This document shows, one piece after another, positions 56,983 through 64,000 of a stretch of 64,000 bases of DNA (its first letter is position 1; each line of letters starts with the position of its first letter). The stretch spans positions 772,675 to 836,674 of the forward strand of contig NZ_BMNH01000001.1 in NCBI RefSeq assembly GCF_014646355.1, written 5' to 3'. Position numbers and translations under genes: made by a program. The notes below the pieces were generated by a model. The model made no database searches, was not told the DNA's origin, and saw nothing but the letters and a program-made list of their open reading frames with translations. This DNA comes from Nonomuraea cavernae. GTDB taxonomy: Bacteria > Actinomycetota > Actinomycetes > Streptosporangiales > Streptosporangiaceae.

Positions 56983-59856
56983 TCAGCTGAGGGCGGCCCG
57001 GGAGCGGGCGATCTGCTCGCGGGCGCGAGCGGACCAGACGTGTTCGTTGAGCGGATCGAGCCGGTCGAGGCAGGTGGTGAAGTGGGCCAGCGCCGCCCGT
57101 TCGTCCCCCCGCCACCGGCTGATCTCGCCCAGCGTGTAGGCGATCAGCGCCTGCCCTCGCGTGTCTCCGGCGTTCACGAACATCTCCGCGCAGTGGGCGA
57201 GCATGCCGGTGGCGGTGTCGTGGCGACCCAGCGCGGCCTCGGCCTGGGCCTGCCGGTGCAGCGCCAGTCGTTCGCCGCTGCTCCATCGCAACTCGCGGCA
57301 GAGGTCGAGGCTGGCCCGGTAGTGGCCGATCGCCTCCTCGACGCGCCCCGTCTCGTAGCAGGCGATGCCGAGGGCGCGCAGGAAACGGGCCCGGTGGATG
57401 GCGCTGGAGCCGGCGCTGTCGTCCTCGAGGTGGGCGAGGGCTCGGCGGCAGGTCGTCCCGGCGGCGTTGTAGCGGCCCAGGTAGAACTGGACCCCGGCGA
57501 TCTCGGTCCACGCGCTCAGCAGGCCGTGCCCGTCGCCCAGCGCGTGGAACCGCTCAGCGGCCAGGGTGGCGGCGGCGAGCGCGGAGCCCAGGTCGGCCTC
57601 CAGGGTGGCGGCGACCCCGAGCAGCGCGTACGCCGCGGCGTGCCGGTCCCCAGCCTGTGAGCAGCGGCTGAGCAGGTGGCGGAACTCGTCCGCGACCGCG
57701 CTGGCGCGTCTGCGATCCACTTCGGCGTCGGCGCGTACCAACCGCAACCGCGTCTCGGCGACGGTGTCGCCCGCCGCGGCGGCGGCGCCGGCGGCCGCCC
57801 CCAGCATGCGGACGGCGTCGTCGTGGAAGCCGCGCACGACCAGGAACGGCGCCAGCGCGTAAGCGAGTTCGGCCGCCTCCTGGACCAGCCCGCAGTGGGC
57901 GGCGGTCTCGGCCACGGTGACGAGCACGCCGCGCTCCGCCGCCAGCCAGGCGCCGCCCTCCGGGCAGGGCGGCGTCCGGGCCGTGACGCCGGGCGGCGGC
58001 GGGGCGAAGGCGAGGGGCAGCTCGCGGGCGGCGTCGGCGGCACGGGCGCGGGCCTCGGTGGCGACCCGGCGCAGCGCCGCCGTCCGGCATTCTCTGCTCT
58101 CCTCGGCGAGGAACAGCTCGGCGGCGAAGCCGCGCAGCAGGTCGTGCATGCGGTAGCGGGGCCGGGCCGCGGCGTCGGCCTCGCCGGCGGTGATCAGCCC
58201 GGCGACGGCCAGCTCCTCCAGGGAGCCGTCCACGTCGTACGCGGTCGCATCCGCCAGCGCGGCCACCATCCAGGCCGCCACGCCGTCGGCGGCCACCGAC
58301 CCGAGCAGCCGGAACGCGCGCCGCGCGGGTGCCGACAGCGTCGCGTAGCTCGCCTCGAACGTGGCGCGGACATCCAGGTGGCCCGCGTGCAGCTCGTTCA
58401 GCGCCGAGGCGTCGGCGAGCCGGCGCGCCAGCTCGGCCAGCGGCCAGGCCGGGCGGGCGACCAGCCGCGCCCCGGCGATGCGCAGGGCGAGCGGCAGCCG
58501 CCCGCAGGCACGCAGGATCGCCTCCGCCGACTCCGGGTCACTCGCCACGCGGCTCGCCCCGGCCACGCCCGCGAGCAGGTCGTGGGCATCGGCGGGCGGT
58601 GGCACGTCCAAGGCGTACGTGATCGCGCCGGGCATCGCGGACAGCGGGCCACGGGAGGTGAGGAGGACCGCCGATCTGGGCGTGCCCGGGATCAGCGGCT
58701 GTACCTGGGCCTCGCCGGCCGCGTCGTCCAGCAGCACGAGCACCGCGCGGTCGGCGATCCTGGCCCGGTACATCGCCGCCCGCTCCTCTGTGGAGGAGGG
58801 CACGCCGGCGGAGTCGACGCCGAGCGCCCGCAACAGCTCCGCGAGCAGGTCGGACGGGTCGCGGGGCGACGCCGACGCGTCGTGCAGCCGGACGAACAGC
58901 TGACCGTCGGGATACCGCTCCCGTACCAGGTGCGCGACATGCACCGCCAGCGTGCTCTTGCCGACGCCGGGCGGCCCCGACACCGTCACGATGGCCGGCG
59001 CCGCCCTGCCGCCGTCCAGCGCGGCGACCAGGTCGCGGGTCTCGGTCTCGCGGCCGACGAAGTCGGCGATGTCGGCGGGGAGCAGGCAGATCCCCGTCCA
59101 CGCGGGCTCCCGGGCCGCCTCCAGCGCGGGGGCGGGGACGGGAGCGTCGTCGAGGACCGCCGCGTGCAGGTCACGTAACTCCTGGCTGGGTTCCACGGCC
59201 AGCTCGGCGACGAGAACCGAGCGGGCCCGCTGGTACGCCTCCAGCGCCTCGGCGCGCCTGCCCGCCCGGTGCAGCGCCAGCATGAGCCGGTGCCACAGGC
59301 GTTCGTTGAGCGGCGTGGCCTCCACCAACGGGGTCAGCTCCCCGACGAGCTCGTCGTACAGGCCGAGCCGCAGGCGTACGTCGATCCAGCCGAGCCGGGC
59401 GCTCTCCCGGCGTTCCTCCAGCTCGGCGATGCGCGCCTGCACCGTCGCGGCCAGGGTCACGTCCTCAGCGGGCCGGCCGCGCCACAGCGCCAGCGCCTGC
59501 GCGAACAGCCGGTTCGCCGTGGCGGGCTCTCCGCGCGCCGCCTCCAGCCGGGCCTCCCGTACGGCCTCCTCGAAGGCGAGCACGTCGAGCCGGTCGGGGC
59601 CGAGGCTCAGGCGGTAGCCGTGTGGCACGGTCTCGACGTCGATCGCGGCGCGGCGCAGCGCGGTCAGGTACGTCTGCAGGTTCGGCAGGGCGGATCGCGG
59701 CGGGTCGTCCCACACCGAGGCGATCAGCCGGTCTCTGGTCAGGACGGTGTTCGGATGGAGCAGGAAGACGCCGAGCAGCGCGCGCGCCTTGGCGGCCAGC
59801 CGGATGGGCCGCCCCGCGTCGGCGACCTGGACCGGTCCGAGGATCGCGAAGTCCAC
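56983..59856 (-). CDS. AfsR-type regulator (BTAD + NB-ARC + TPR), probable controller of the RiPP operon
   Basis: 957 residues from GTG 59856 (GGGGAGACGAGG upstream; ATG 59904 is an alternative). Residues 1-90: winged helix of the OmpR/SARP type (FAILGPVQVADAGRPIRLAAKARALLGVFLLHPNTVLTRDRLIASVW). Residues about 95-240: BTAD with the conserved ELTPLVEATPLNERLWHRLMLALHRAGRRAEALEAYQRAR. Residues about 265-560: NB-ARC ATPase with VSGPPGVGKSTLAVHVA and VLLDDA. The remainder is helical TPR-like. It is divergent from the 18-residue peptide gene with about 117 nt between the two starts, hence the likely activator. Confidence 0.9.
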   Translation of the reverse strand: MDFAILGPVQVADAGRPIRLAAKARALLGVFLLHPNTVLTRDRLIASVWDDPPRSALPNLQTYLTALRRAAIDVETVPHGYRLSLGPDRLDVLAFEEAVREARLEAARGEPATANRLFAQALALWRGRPAEDVTLAATVQARIAELEERRESARLGWIDVRLRLGLYDELVGELTPLVEATPLNERLWHRLMLALHRAGRRAEALEAYQRARSVLVAELAVEPSQELRDLHAAVLDDAPVPAPALEAAREPAWTGICLLPADIADFVGRETETRDLVAALDGGRAAPAIVTVSGPPGVGKSTLAVHVAHLVRERYPDGQLFVRLHDASASPRDPSDLLAELLRALGVDSAGVPSSTEERAAMYRARIADRAVLVLLDDAAGEAQVQPLIPGTPRSAVLLTSRGPLSAMPGAITYALDVPPPADAHDLLAGVAGASRVASDPESAEAILRACGRLPLALRIAGARLVARPAWPLAELARRLADASALNELHAGHLDVRATFEASYATLSAPARRAFRLLGSVAADGVAAWMVAALADATAYDVDGSLEELAVAGLITAGEADAAARPRYRMHDLLRGFAAELFLAEESRECRTAALRRVATEARARAADAARELPLAFAPPPPGVTARTPPCPEGGAWLAAERGVLVTVAETAAHCGLVQEAAELAYALAPFLVVRGFHDDAVRMLGAAAGAAAAAGDTVAETRLRLVRADAEVDRRRASAVADEFRHLLSRCSQAGDRHAAAYALLGVAATLEADLGSALAAATLAAERFHALGDGHGLLSAWTEIAGVQFYLGRYNAAGTTCRRALAHLEDDSAGSSAIHRARFLRALGIACYETGRVEEAIGHYRASLDLCRELRWSSGERLALHRQAQAEAALGRHDTATGMLAHCAEMFVNAGDTRGQALIAYTLGEISRWRGDERAALAHFTTCLDRLDPLNEHVWSARAREQIARSRAALS

Positions 59857-59972
59857 CCTCGTCTCCCCGGCACGGTCAGCGGTCGGTCCTTGTATGGCGA
59901 CCATATGCGGTTTCTGTGGGCCAAGAGAGGAAGTTGATCGAAACATCGAAGCATCGGAAGGAGGTGGACGAG

Positions 59973-60029
59973 GTGAAGATCGAGGTTCGCAAGGTCGAGG
60001 CCGTCAAGGCGACCCAGTTCGTGACCTGA
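59973..60029 (+). CDS. Candidate RiPP precursor peptide, 18 aa
   Basis: GTG start with AAGGAGG eight nt upstream gives MKIEVRKVEAVKATQFVT. The opening MKIEVRKVE is leader-like (alternating charged/hydrophobic, able to form a beta strand with a PqqD-like recognition fold), and ATQFVT would be the core. It stands alone between an AfsR-type regulator and a ThiF-type modifying enzyme. MccB, the closest well-known ThiF enzyme of this kind, uses a seven-residue peptide, so very short precursors have precedent. No database support is available to me. Confidence 0.6.
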   Translation: MKIEVRKVEAVKATQFVT

Positions 60030-60030
60030 G

Positions 60031-60077
60031 GCACCGCCTCTCAGCTGGTCGGGAGGCGGTGCGGCCGCCTCCCGACC
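60031..60077 (+). promoter_or_regulatory. Two mutually exclusive hairpins between precursor and ThiF genes
   Basis: Stem 1: GCACCGCCTC (60031-60040) with GAGGCGGTGC (60053-60062). Stem 2: GGTCGGGAGGCGG (60047-60059) with CCGCCTCCCGACC (60065-60077), a perfect 13-bp stem with five-nt loop. The segment 60053-60059 is used by both, so only one can form at a time. This is the layout of a partial terminator/attenuator or RNA stabiliser that gives more precursor than enzyme. Confidence 0.7.
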
Positions 60078-60109
60078 GACTCCGTCCCGACGAGCGATGC
60101 GGATGAGCG

Positions 60110-61198
60110 ATGCAGGTGATGTTGAAGGAGTGCGCGTGGGAATCCCTCGGCGACGAACTGGTGGTGGTCCACGACCCGCGCGAGGCGTACACGCTGGCTG
60201 ATCCGGACGGCCGGATCGCGGCGCTCCTCGACGAACTGGCCCGCGGGCCGGCCACCGCGGAGCAGTTGAGTGCGGCGCTGACCGCGCGGGGCGTCGCCGT
60301 CACGGGGGACGACGTCCGCGCCGGGCTCGCCGGGCTCGACTCCCTCGGCCTGGTCGAGGACGCCGCCGAACGCCTGCTGGGCGACCCGGACGCCGATGAG
60401 CGGCACTTCTCCAATCTGACGTTCTTCGGGGCCTTCGCCCGGCTGGACAGGTCGCGAGCGGAGTTCGTCCGGCGGCTGCGCGACTCGCACGTTCTCGTGC
60501 TCGGCGCGGGCGGCGGCGGCTCGTCCCTGGTGCAGTGCCTGGCCGGGCTCGGCGTCGGCGCGCTGACGCTGGTGGATCGCGACGACATCGCTCCGCGCAA
60601 CTTCGCCCGCCAGTTCCTCTACCGGCACGCCGACATCGGCCGGTCGAAGGTGGAACGCGCCGCCGAATGGGTGCGCGAGTACGACCCGGGCATCGAGGTC
60701 CGCTCCGTGGACCGGTGGATCTCGGGCCCGGACGACCTCAAGGACCTGACCGGGGACGTTCACGTGATCGCCGGCGGCCTCGACGGCGCGCCCGACGCGA
60801 ACCTGTGGGTGAACGAGGCGGCGCTGCGCGCGGGCGTCCCGCTGGTCGCCGGCGGGATGACTCGCACCCAGCTCATCTACTTCTCCGTCGACCCGGGCAG
60901 TAGCGCCTGCCTGCGCTGTGACGAGTCAGACCTGCGCCGCCCGGACGGACGCACGACCGCGGCGGTCGCGCAGCGGCTCACTCGCGGGCTGCGGCTCGCC
61001 AACGGCCTCACCGGGCCGATGGCGATGCAGGTCGGATCGCTGGTCGCCTACGAGGTCATGCGTTATCTGACCGGCGTCGAGCCGCCGCGCGCGGCCGGGG
61101 CCCGCGTCGTCCTCGACCTGCTGAACGGGCTCGTCCCCGTGTGGCAACCGTTCCCCCGCGACCCGGGCTGCCCGGCGTGCGCGCTGGCCAGGCGGTGA
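60110..61198 (+). CDS. ThiF/MccB-like adenylating enzyme
   Basis: 362 residues. Residues 1-100 form an N-terminal domain with DPREAYTLADPDGRIAALLDELARGPATAEQLSAAL, similar to the recognition domain of peptide-modifying proteins. From about 100 comes an E1/ThiF fold: nucleotide loop SHVLVLGAGGGGSSLVQCL (GAGGGG at 132-137), LTLVDRDDIAPRNFARQFLY (DRDD near 156-159, then Arg/Asn/Gln typical of E1 enzymes), and GVPLVAGGMTRTQL. Two Cys pairs, SACLRCDES and CPACALARR, should bind zinc. It would adenylate the C-terminus of the peptide or a side chain and pass it on. It ends six nt before the protease start. Confidence 0.85.
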   Translation: MQVMLKECAWESLGDELVVVHDPREAYTLADPDGRIAALLDELARGPATAEQLSAALTARGVAVTGDDVRAGLAGLDSLGLVEDAAERLLGDPDADERHFSNLTFFGAFARLDRSRAEFVRRLRDSHVLVLGAGGGGSSLVQCLAGLGVGALTLVDRDDIAPRNFARQFLYRHADIGRSKVERAAEWVREYDPGIEVRSVDRWISGPDDLKDLTGDVHVIAGGLDGAPDANLWVNEAALRAGVPLVAGGMTRTQLIYFSVDPGSSACLRCDESDLRRPDGRTTAAVAQRLTRGLRLANGLTGPMAMQVGSLVAYEVMRYLTGVEPPRAAGARVVLDLLNGLVPVWQPFPRDPGCPACALARR

Positions 61199-61203
61199 CC
61201 CCC

Positions 61204-62397
61204 ATGACCGGCAGGGTCCGGCTGCGCCCGCTCACCGTGGTCGAGGAGGGCGACGAGGCCCTGGTCGGCGATCCGGCCACCGGCGCCTTCGTGGCCATGC
61301 CCGCCGTGGGCGGAGTGGTGATCTCGGCGCTGCTGCGCGGCGCGACCGAGGAGGAGGCCGCCGCCGAGGCCGAGGCGTTCGCCGGTGAGCCCGTCGATGT
61401 GCCGTCGTTCATGGCGACCCTCGCCGAGCTGGGCTTCGTCGACGATCGGCCGGACGTGCAACTCCGGGTCGTGCGCACCGCGCCGATCCAGATGCGGCGC
61501 TGGATGGGGGGCGTGAGCCGGCGCGTGGCCCGCCCGTTCTTCGGCCGGGTGGCCTGGGCCTGCTACACCGCCCTCGCCCTGTTCTGTCTGGCCGTGTTCG
61601 CCGCCTCGCCGTCGCTGTTCCCGAGCCCGGCCCAGGACGCGTTCCTGCTCGACGACGTCGGGCTGAGCGCGTTGCTGCTCATGCCGTTCGTTCTGGCGTC
61701 GACGGCTCTGCACGAGTGCGGGCACTGGCTGGCCGCCCGCGCGATCGGCATCGAGTCCCGGTTCGGGGTGGACCGGCGGATGATGCTGCTCGTCCTGGAG
61801 ACCGACCTCTCGCAGATGTGGACGGTGCCGCGCCGCCGCCGCTACGGGCCGCTGCTCGGCGGGATGGCGGTGGACGTGGTCCTGCTCAGCCTGCTGCTGG
61901 GCGCGCGTCTGCTGATCCGGCAAGGGGTGTGGTCGCCGGCTCCCGTGGTGGACGCGACGCTCGCGGTGTGGGTGTTCGTGAAGCTGGCGGGCCTGCTGTG
62001 GCAGTGCATGGTCTTCCTGCGTACCGACCTGTACGCGGTGCTGGTCAACGCGCTCGGCTGCCGCGACCTGTGGCGGGTCAAGAGCCTGCTGCTGCGGCGT
62101 GCGTTCGGCAGGCTCACCCCGGCGCAGGCGGCGGAGCTGCTCGCGGCCTCGCCCGCCGACATACGGGCCGGGCGGTGGTTCCGTTGGGTGTGGCTGGCCG
62201 GGTTCGCCGGGGTGCTGGCCTGGTTCGCCTTCTTCGTGGTCCCGGTCGCGGTCGCCGTGCTGACGTGGGCGGCCGACGGGCTCCTGCTCGGGCCGTTCAG
62301 GCCACAGTTCTGGTATGCACTGCTGTGTGCCGCACTGCTGCTCGGCCCGTACGTCCTGGCCCTCTCCCTGGCCGTCCGGGAGTATGCGCGGCGGTAG
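61204..62397 (+). CDS. Membrane M50-type zinc protease with PqqD-like N-terminal domain
   Basis: 397 residues from ATG with AGGCGGTGA five nt upstream (GTG 61195 is an alternative overlapping the ThiF stop). Residues 1-85, LRPLTVVEEGDEALVGDPATGAFVAMPAVGGVVISALLRGATEEEA ... LAELGFVDD, resemble a PqqD-type peptide-binding domain. About six membrane spans follow; the second span holds the zinc motif HECGH (residues 170-174). Site-2-type proteases with this fusion would cut the leader or release the modified peptide at the membrane and may also give immunity or export. No ABC transporter is present. Confidence 0.82.
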   Translation: MTGRVRLRPLTVVEEGDEALVGDPATGAFVAMPAVGGVVISALLRGATEEEAAAEAEAFAGEPVDVPSFMATLAELGFVDDRPDVQLRVVRTAPIQMRRWMGGVSRRVARPFFGRVAWACYTALALFCLAVFAASPSLFPSPAQDAFLLDDVGLSALLLMPFVLASTALHECGHWLAARAIGIESRFGVDRRMMLLVLETDLSQMWTVPRRRRYGPLLGGMAVDVVLLSLLLGARLLIRQGVWSPAPVVDATLAVWVFVKLAGLLWQCMVFLRTDLYAVLVNALGCRDLWRVKSLLLRRAFGRLTPAQAAELLAASPADIRAGRWFRWVWLAGFAGVLAWFAFFVVPVAVAVLTWAADGLLLGPFRPQFWYALLCAALLLGPYVLALSLAVREYARR

Positions 62398-62592
62398 GCC
62401 CGCCAGGGCTCGACTCGCGCCTCAACGCCGCCCGTCGCGATGGAGGACGTCACCGTGGCCGAGCGGCTGGAGACCAGGCCTCCGGTTTGATCACTCCGCC
62501 GGCGAAGGTGCTGTGGGCAGCCAACCGCTCCCGCAAGAGCCGCTCTTCTCGCGCGGGCGGCGTTGTGGCGGACTCGTCACCATCAGGCAAGC

Positions 62593-62862
62593 TCATTGCG
62601 GGCGGGAGCGGATGCGTCGGCGCACCAGGATGATCAGCCCTAGCTGGAGGATGAGCATCACCAGTGCGATCAGGCCCGATGCGACGGACAGCTCTTCCTC
62701 CGAAAGCCCGCCACCACAATCCGTTATGTTGCCTCCCTCTGATACGACGCAGTCGCGTCCCAGGACCGACGCAACGATGAACCAGTCGGCAAGCAGAACG
62801 GGAGCCGCGCCCAGAACAAGGGCCGGCATGAGGTACTTCGCCTTGCCGCCTGCCGGGTTCAT
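62593..62862 (-). CDS. Small membrane protein with two spans
   Basis: 89 residues: a first span (YLMPALVLGAAPVLLADWFIVASVL), an exterior loop with two Cys (DCVVSEGGNITDCGGG) that could form a disulfide, and a second span (SGLIALVMLILQLGLIILV) before a basic tail. Convergent with the protease gene, 195 nt apart; this gap shows no other signal. Unknown role. Confidence 0.6.
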   Translation of the reverse strand: MNPAGGKAKYLMPALVLGAAPVLLADWFIVASVLGRDCVVSEGGNITDCGGGLSEEELSVASGLIALVMLILQLGLIILVRRRIRSRPQ

Positions 62863-63075
62863 CTTTGCCGGAACAGGTTCGAGACGTCTGCGGTGAGCAT
62901 GGGCAAGCGGATCGTCCGCGATGCGGCCTTGACGTTCTTCATCCGGTCGCGGGTGAACGGGTATCGGCGCCCTTGGCGCATCCGGTCATCCGTCTCGTCA
63001 TGAGGTTCGTCTTCCTGAAGCAAAGGGATTTCCAAACATGATCCGATGGAGAACCCTCGCGCGGAGGGATGCGTC

Positions 63076-63609
63076 GTGAGGGGCATGAGACATCGACTAC
63101 TCGTCGTGCTGCTTCTGCTGGCAGGGGCCATTATGGTCGCTCCCGGTACGGCATGCGCCTGCTCCTGCGTTCCTCTCCAACCGGCCGAGCAGGTGAAGAT
63201 GGCGGCGGCCGTCTTCACCGGGACGGTGATGGCCGCTCGCCGGGTCGAAGGAGACCCGCTCGATCCCCCGCCACCGGTCGTCTACACCTTCCGGGCCGAC
63301 CACATTTACAAGGGGAAGTCGAGCGCCGAGTTCGAGGTGGCCACCAACGCCGACAGCGCCGCGTGCGGATACGACTTCGTCATCGGCTCCCGGTACCTGG
63401 TGTTCGCCACCATCAGCGAGTCGGGCCTACTCGCGGTCGACCCGGGCGTGGCACTGAACACCTCGCTCTGCGCGGGGAATCTGCTGATCAGCCCGGGGGA
63501 CGCCCCATTGGGTACCGGAGGCGGCCTGCCGAGCGGGGAGCCGCTCACCGTGGAACTCATCACCGCTCTCGGTACGGCGCACCGGGCAGACGCGAAGATC
63601 GGAACGTGA
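63076..63609 (+). CDS. Secreted Cys-containing protein, TIMP/NTR-like
   Basis: 177 residues from GTG with GGAGGG seven nt upstream. Signal peptide about residues 1-29 (MRHRLLVVLLLLAGAIMVAPGTACA) and mature start CSCVPLQPAEQVKMAAAVFTGTVM. This CxC start followed by an OB/NTR-like beta barrel (VVYTFRADHIYKGKSSAEFEVATNADSAACGYDFVIGSRYLVFA ... SLCAGN) is typical of bacterial proteins distantly related to tissue inhibitors of metalloproteinases. A C-terminal hydrophobic anchor is lacking. It is only 680 nt from an M50 protease, but on a separate unit. Confidence 0.75.
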   Translation: MRGMRHRLLVVLLLLAGAIMVAPGTACACSCVPLQPAEQVKMAAAVFTGTVMAARRVEGDPLDPPPPVVYTFRADHIYKGKSSAEFEVATNADSAACGYDFVIGSRYLVFATISESGLLAVDPGVALNTSLCAGNLLISPGDAPLGTGGGLPSGEPLTVELITALGTAHRADAKIGT

Positions 63610-64000
63610 AGGACGAGCTACGGAGCTTGTCCCACCAGCCTGGCCCCCCACAGCCGATCGCTGACGTGACTGGGGCCCGCGTGTCACCCGATCGGGTGCC
63701 GTTGTTGCCGGCCGAGGCGAGCGGCCTGATCACCGTCTCACGGCGTCCGGCGGTCTGTCGCCGACAGCGTGAGACGGACAGGTGAACGAGCCGGCCTGGG
63801 GCTTCGCCGCCAGGCCGGCCTGACCCGAGTTTCAACACGAAGCAACGTCGAACGACTCTTCCGTCGTCGAGATCGACCTCTCCACGCCCTGACAACCGGA
63901 CGGGAACCCCGGAGATCCGGACAGGGCACGCCCGGGCGCGTTCCGGCCAAGGCCTCGAACTGCTTCGATCCTGATCAGAACCAAGAGAGGCCGTACGGGG
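63610..64000. other. Gene-free 3' end of the window with two hairpins
   Basis: No convincing coding frame. CCGTCTCACG (63733-63742) pairs with CGTGAGACGG (63768-63777). A second stem follows at 63790-63819. The remainder shows no recognisable feature. Confidence 0.5.
63790..63819. terminator. Terminator-like hairpin
   Basis: GCCGGCCTGG, ten-nt loop, CCAGGCCGGC: 10-bp GC-rich stem about 180 nt after the TIMP-like gene, followed by a short TTTC run further on. Confidence 0.55.

Noticed and set aside
56941-56985. Similarity of GCGGGCCATCAAGG to the att arm repeat
   Set aside because: Only a short stretch matches and no att core is near; could be chance.
62440-62490. Second tiny peptide MEDVTVAERLETRPPV after the protease gene
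   Set aside because: No ribosome site, no spacing like the first peptide gene, and GC-rich sequence gives such frames by chance; kept only as a remark.

Overview
The window is high-GC actinomycete DNA. Many genes start with GTG, neighbouring genes are often coupled by ATGA/GTGA overlaps, and there are DtxR/IdeR-type iron boxes, 11-nt PHO-box repeats, DLW-39, DUF1918 and BTAD/NB-ARC (AfsR-type) regulators. A member of the Streptosporangiaceae or a relative (Nonomuraea, Streptosporangium, Microbispora) would fit, but that placement is inference.

Positions 1-5000 look like a phosphate-starvation locus: PiT phosphate permease, DUF47/PhoU-like partner and the start of an ABC permease run leftward; a solute-binding lipoprotein and a secreted beta-propeller phytase run rightward. 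Tandem GTTCAT/GTTCAC 11-mers lie in front of both directions. Positions 5000-9900 hold an MFS plus SbnA-like PLP enzyme pair, a small His-rich membrane protein, a Tat-exported class V aminotransferase and a DUF1918 protein. Positions 9994-19837 are a desferrioxamine-type siderophore locus: desA-desB-desC-desD-MFS rightward, and a penicillin acylase plus GNAT pair leftward, with one perfect iron box facing each way. DesD carries an in-frame (GTET)6 minisatellite.

Positions 19865-28933 are mostly chromosomal housekeeping and accessory genes: a pyrimidine-dimer-glycosylase-like protein, a DHFR-like reductase, a copper lipoprotein (PCuAC) with a DyP peroxidase, a universal stress protein, a MocR regulator facing an MFS exporter, DLW-39 and a phosphonatase-like HAD protein. 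A tRNA-Ala(TGC) gene at 28949 is the insertion point of an actinomycete integrative and conjugative element (AICE).

The AICE covers about 29024-42582: int, xis, RCR-type rep, FtsK/TraB-like tra, three small genes including a Pra-like activator, a PP2C phosphatase, an HTH regulator, a GHKL ATPase and an XRE-DUF5753 regulator. Its cargo of visibly lower GC is a small membrane protein, a MerR-like protein, an Apea-like HEPN protein and a frameshifted DUF6228-like gene. The last 44 nt of the tRNA-linked site recur at 42583, 44183, 45300 (diverged but still base-paired) and 47254. The island is therefore an accretion of several element ends, filled with a HigBA-type module, a VapBC module with broken toxin, an int/rep fossil and a truncated Ser/Thr kinase. 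Another integrase fragment follows at 47925.

From 49195 the chromosome resumes: a deacetylase/glycosyltransferase fusion, a serine hydrolase, an ECF sigma factor with its membrane partner behind a long hairpin, and a small graveyard of immunity-like genes. Positions 56983-62397 hold what I consider the most interesting item: an AfsR-type regulator divergent from an 18-residue peptide gene, a ThiF/MccB-like adenylating enzyme and a membrane M50 protease with a PqqD-like N-terminus. I read this as a candidate undescribed RiPP (ribosomal peptide) system. The window ends with two small membrane/secreted proteins.
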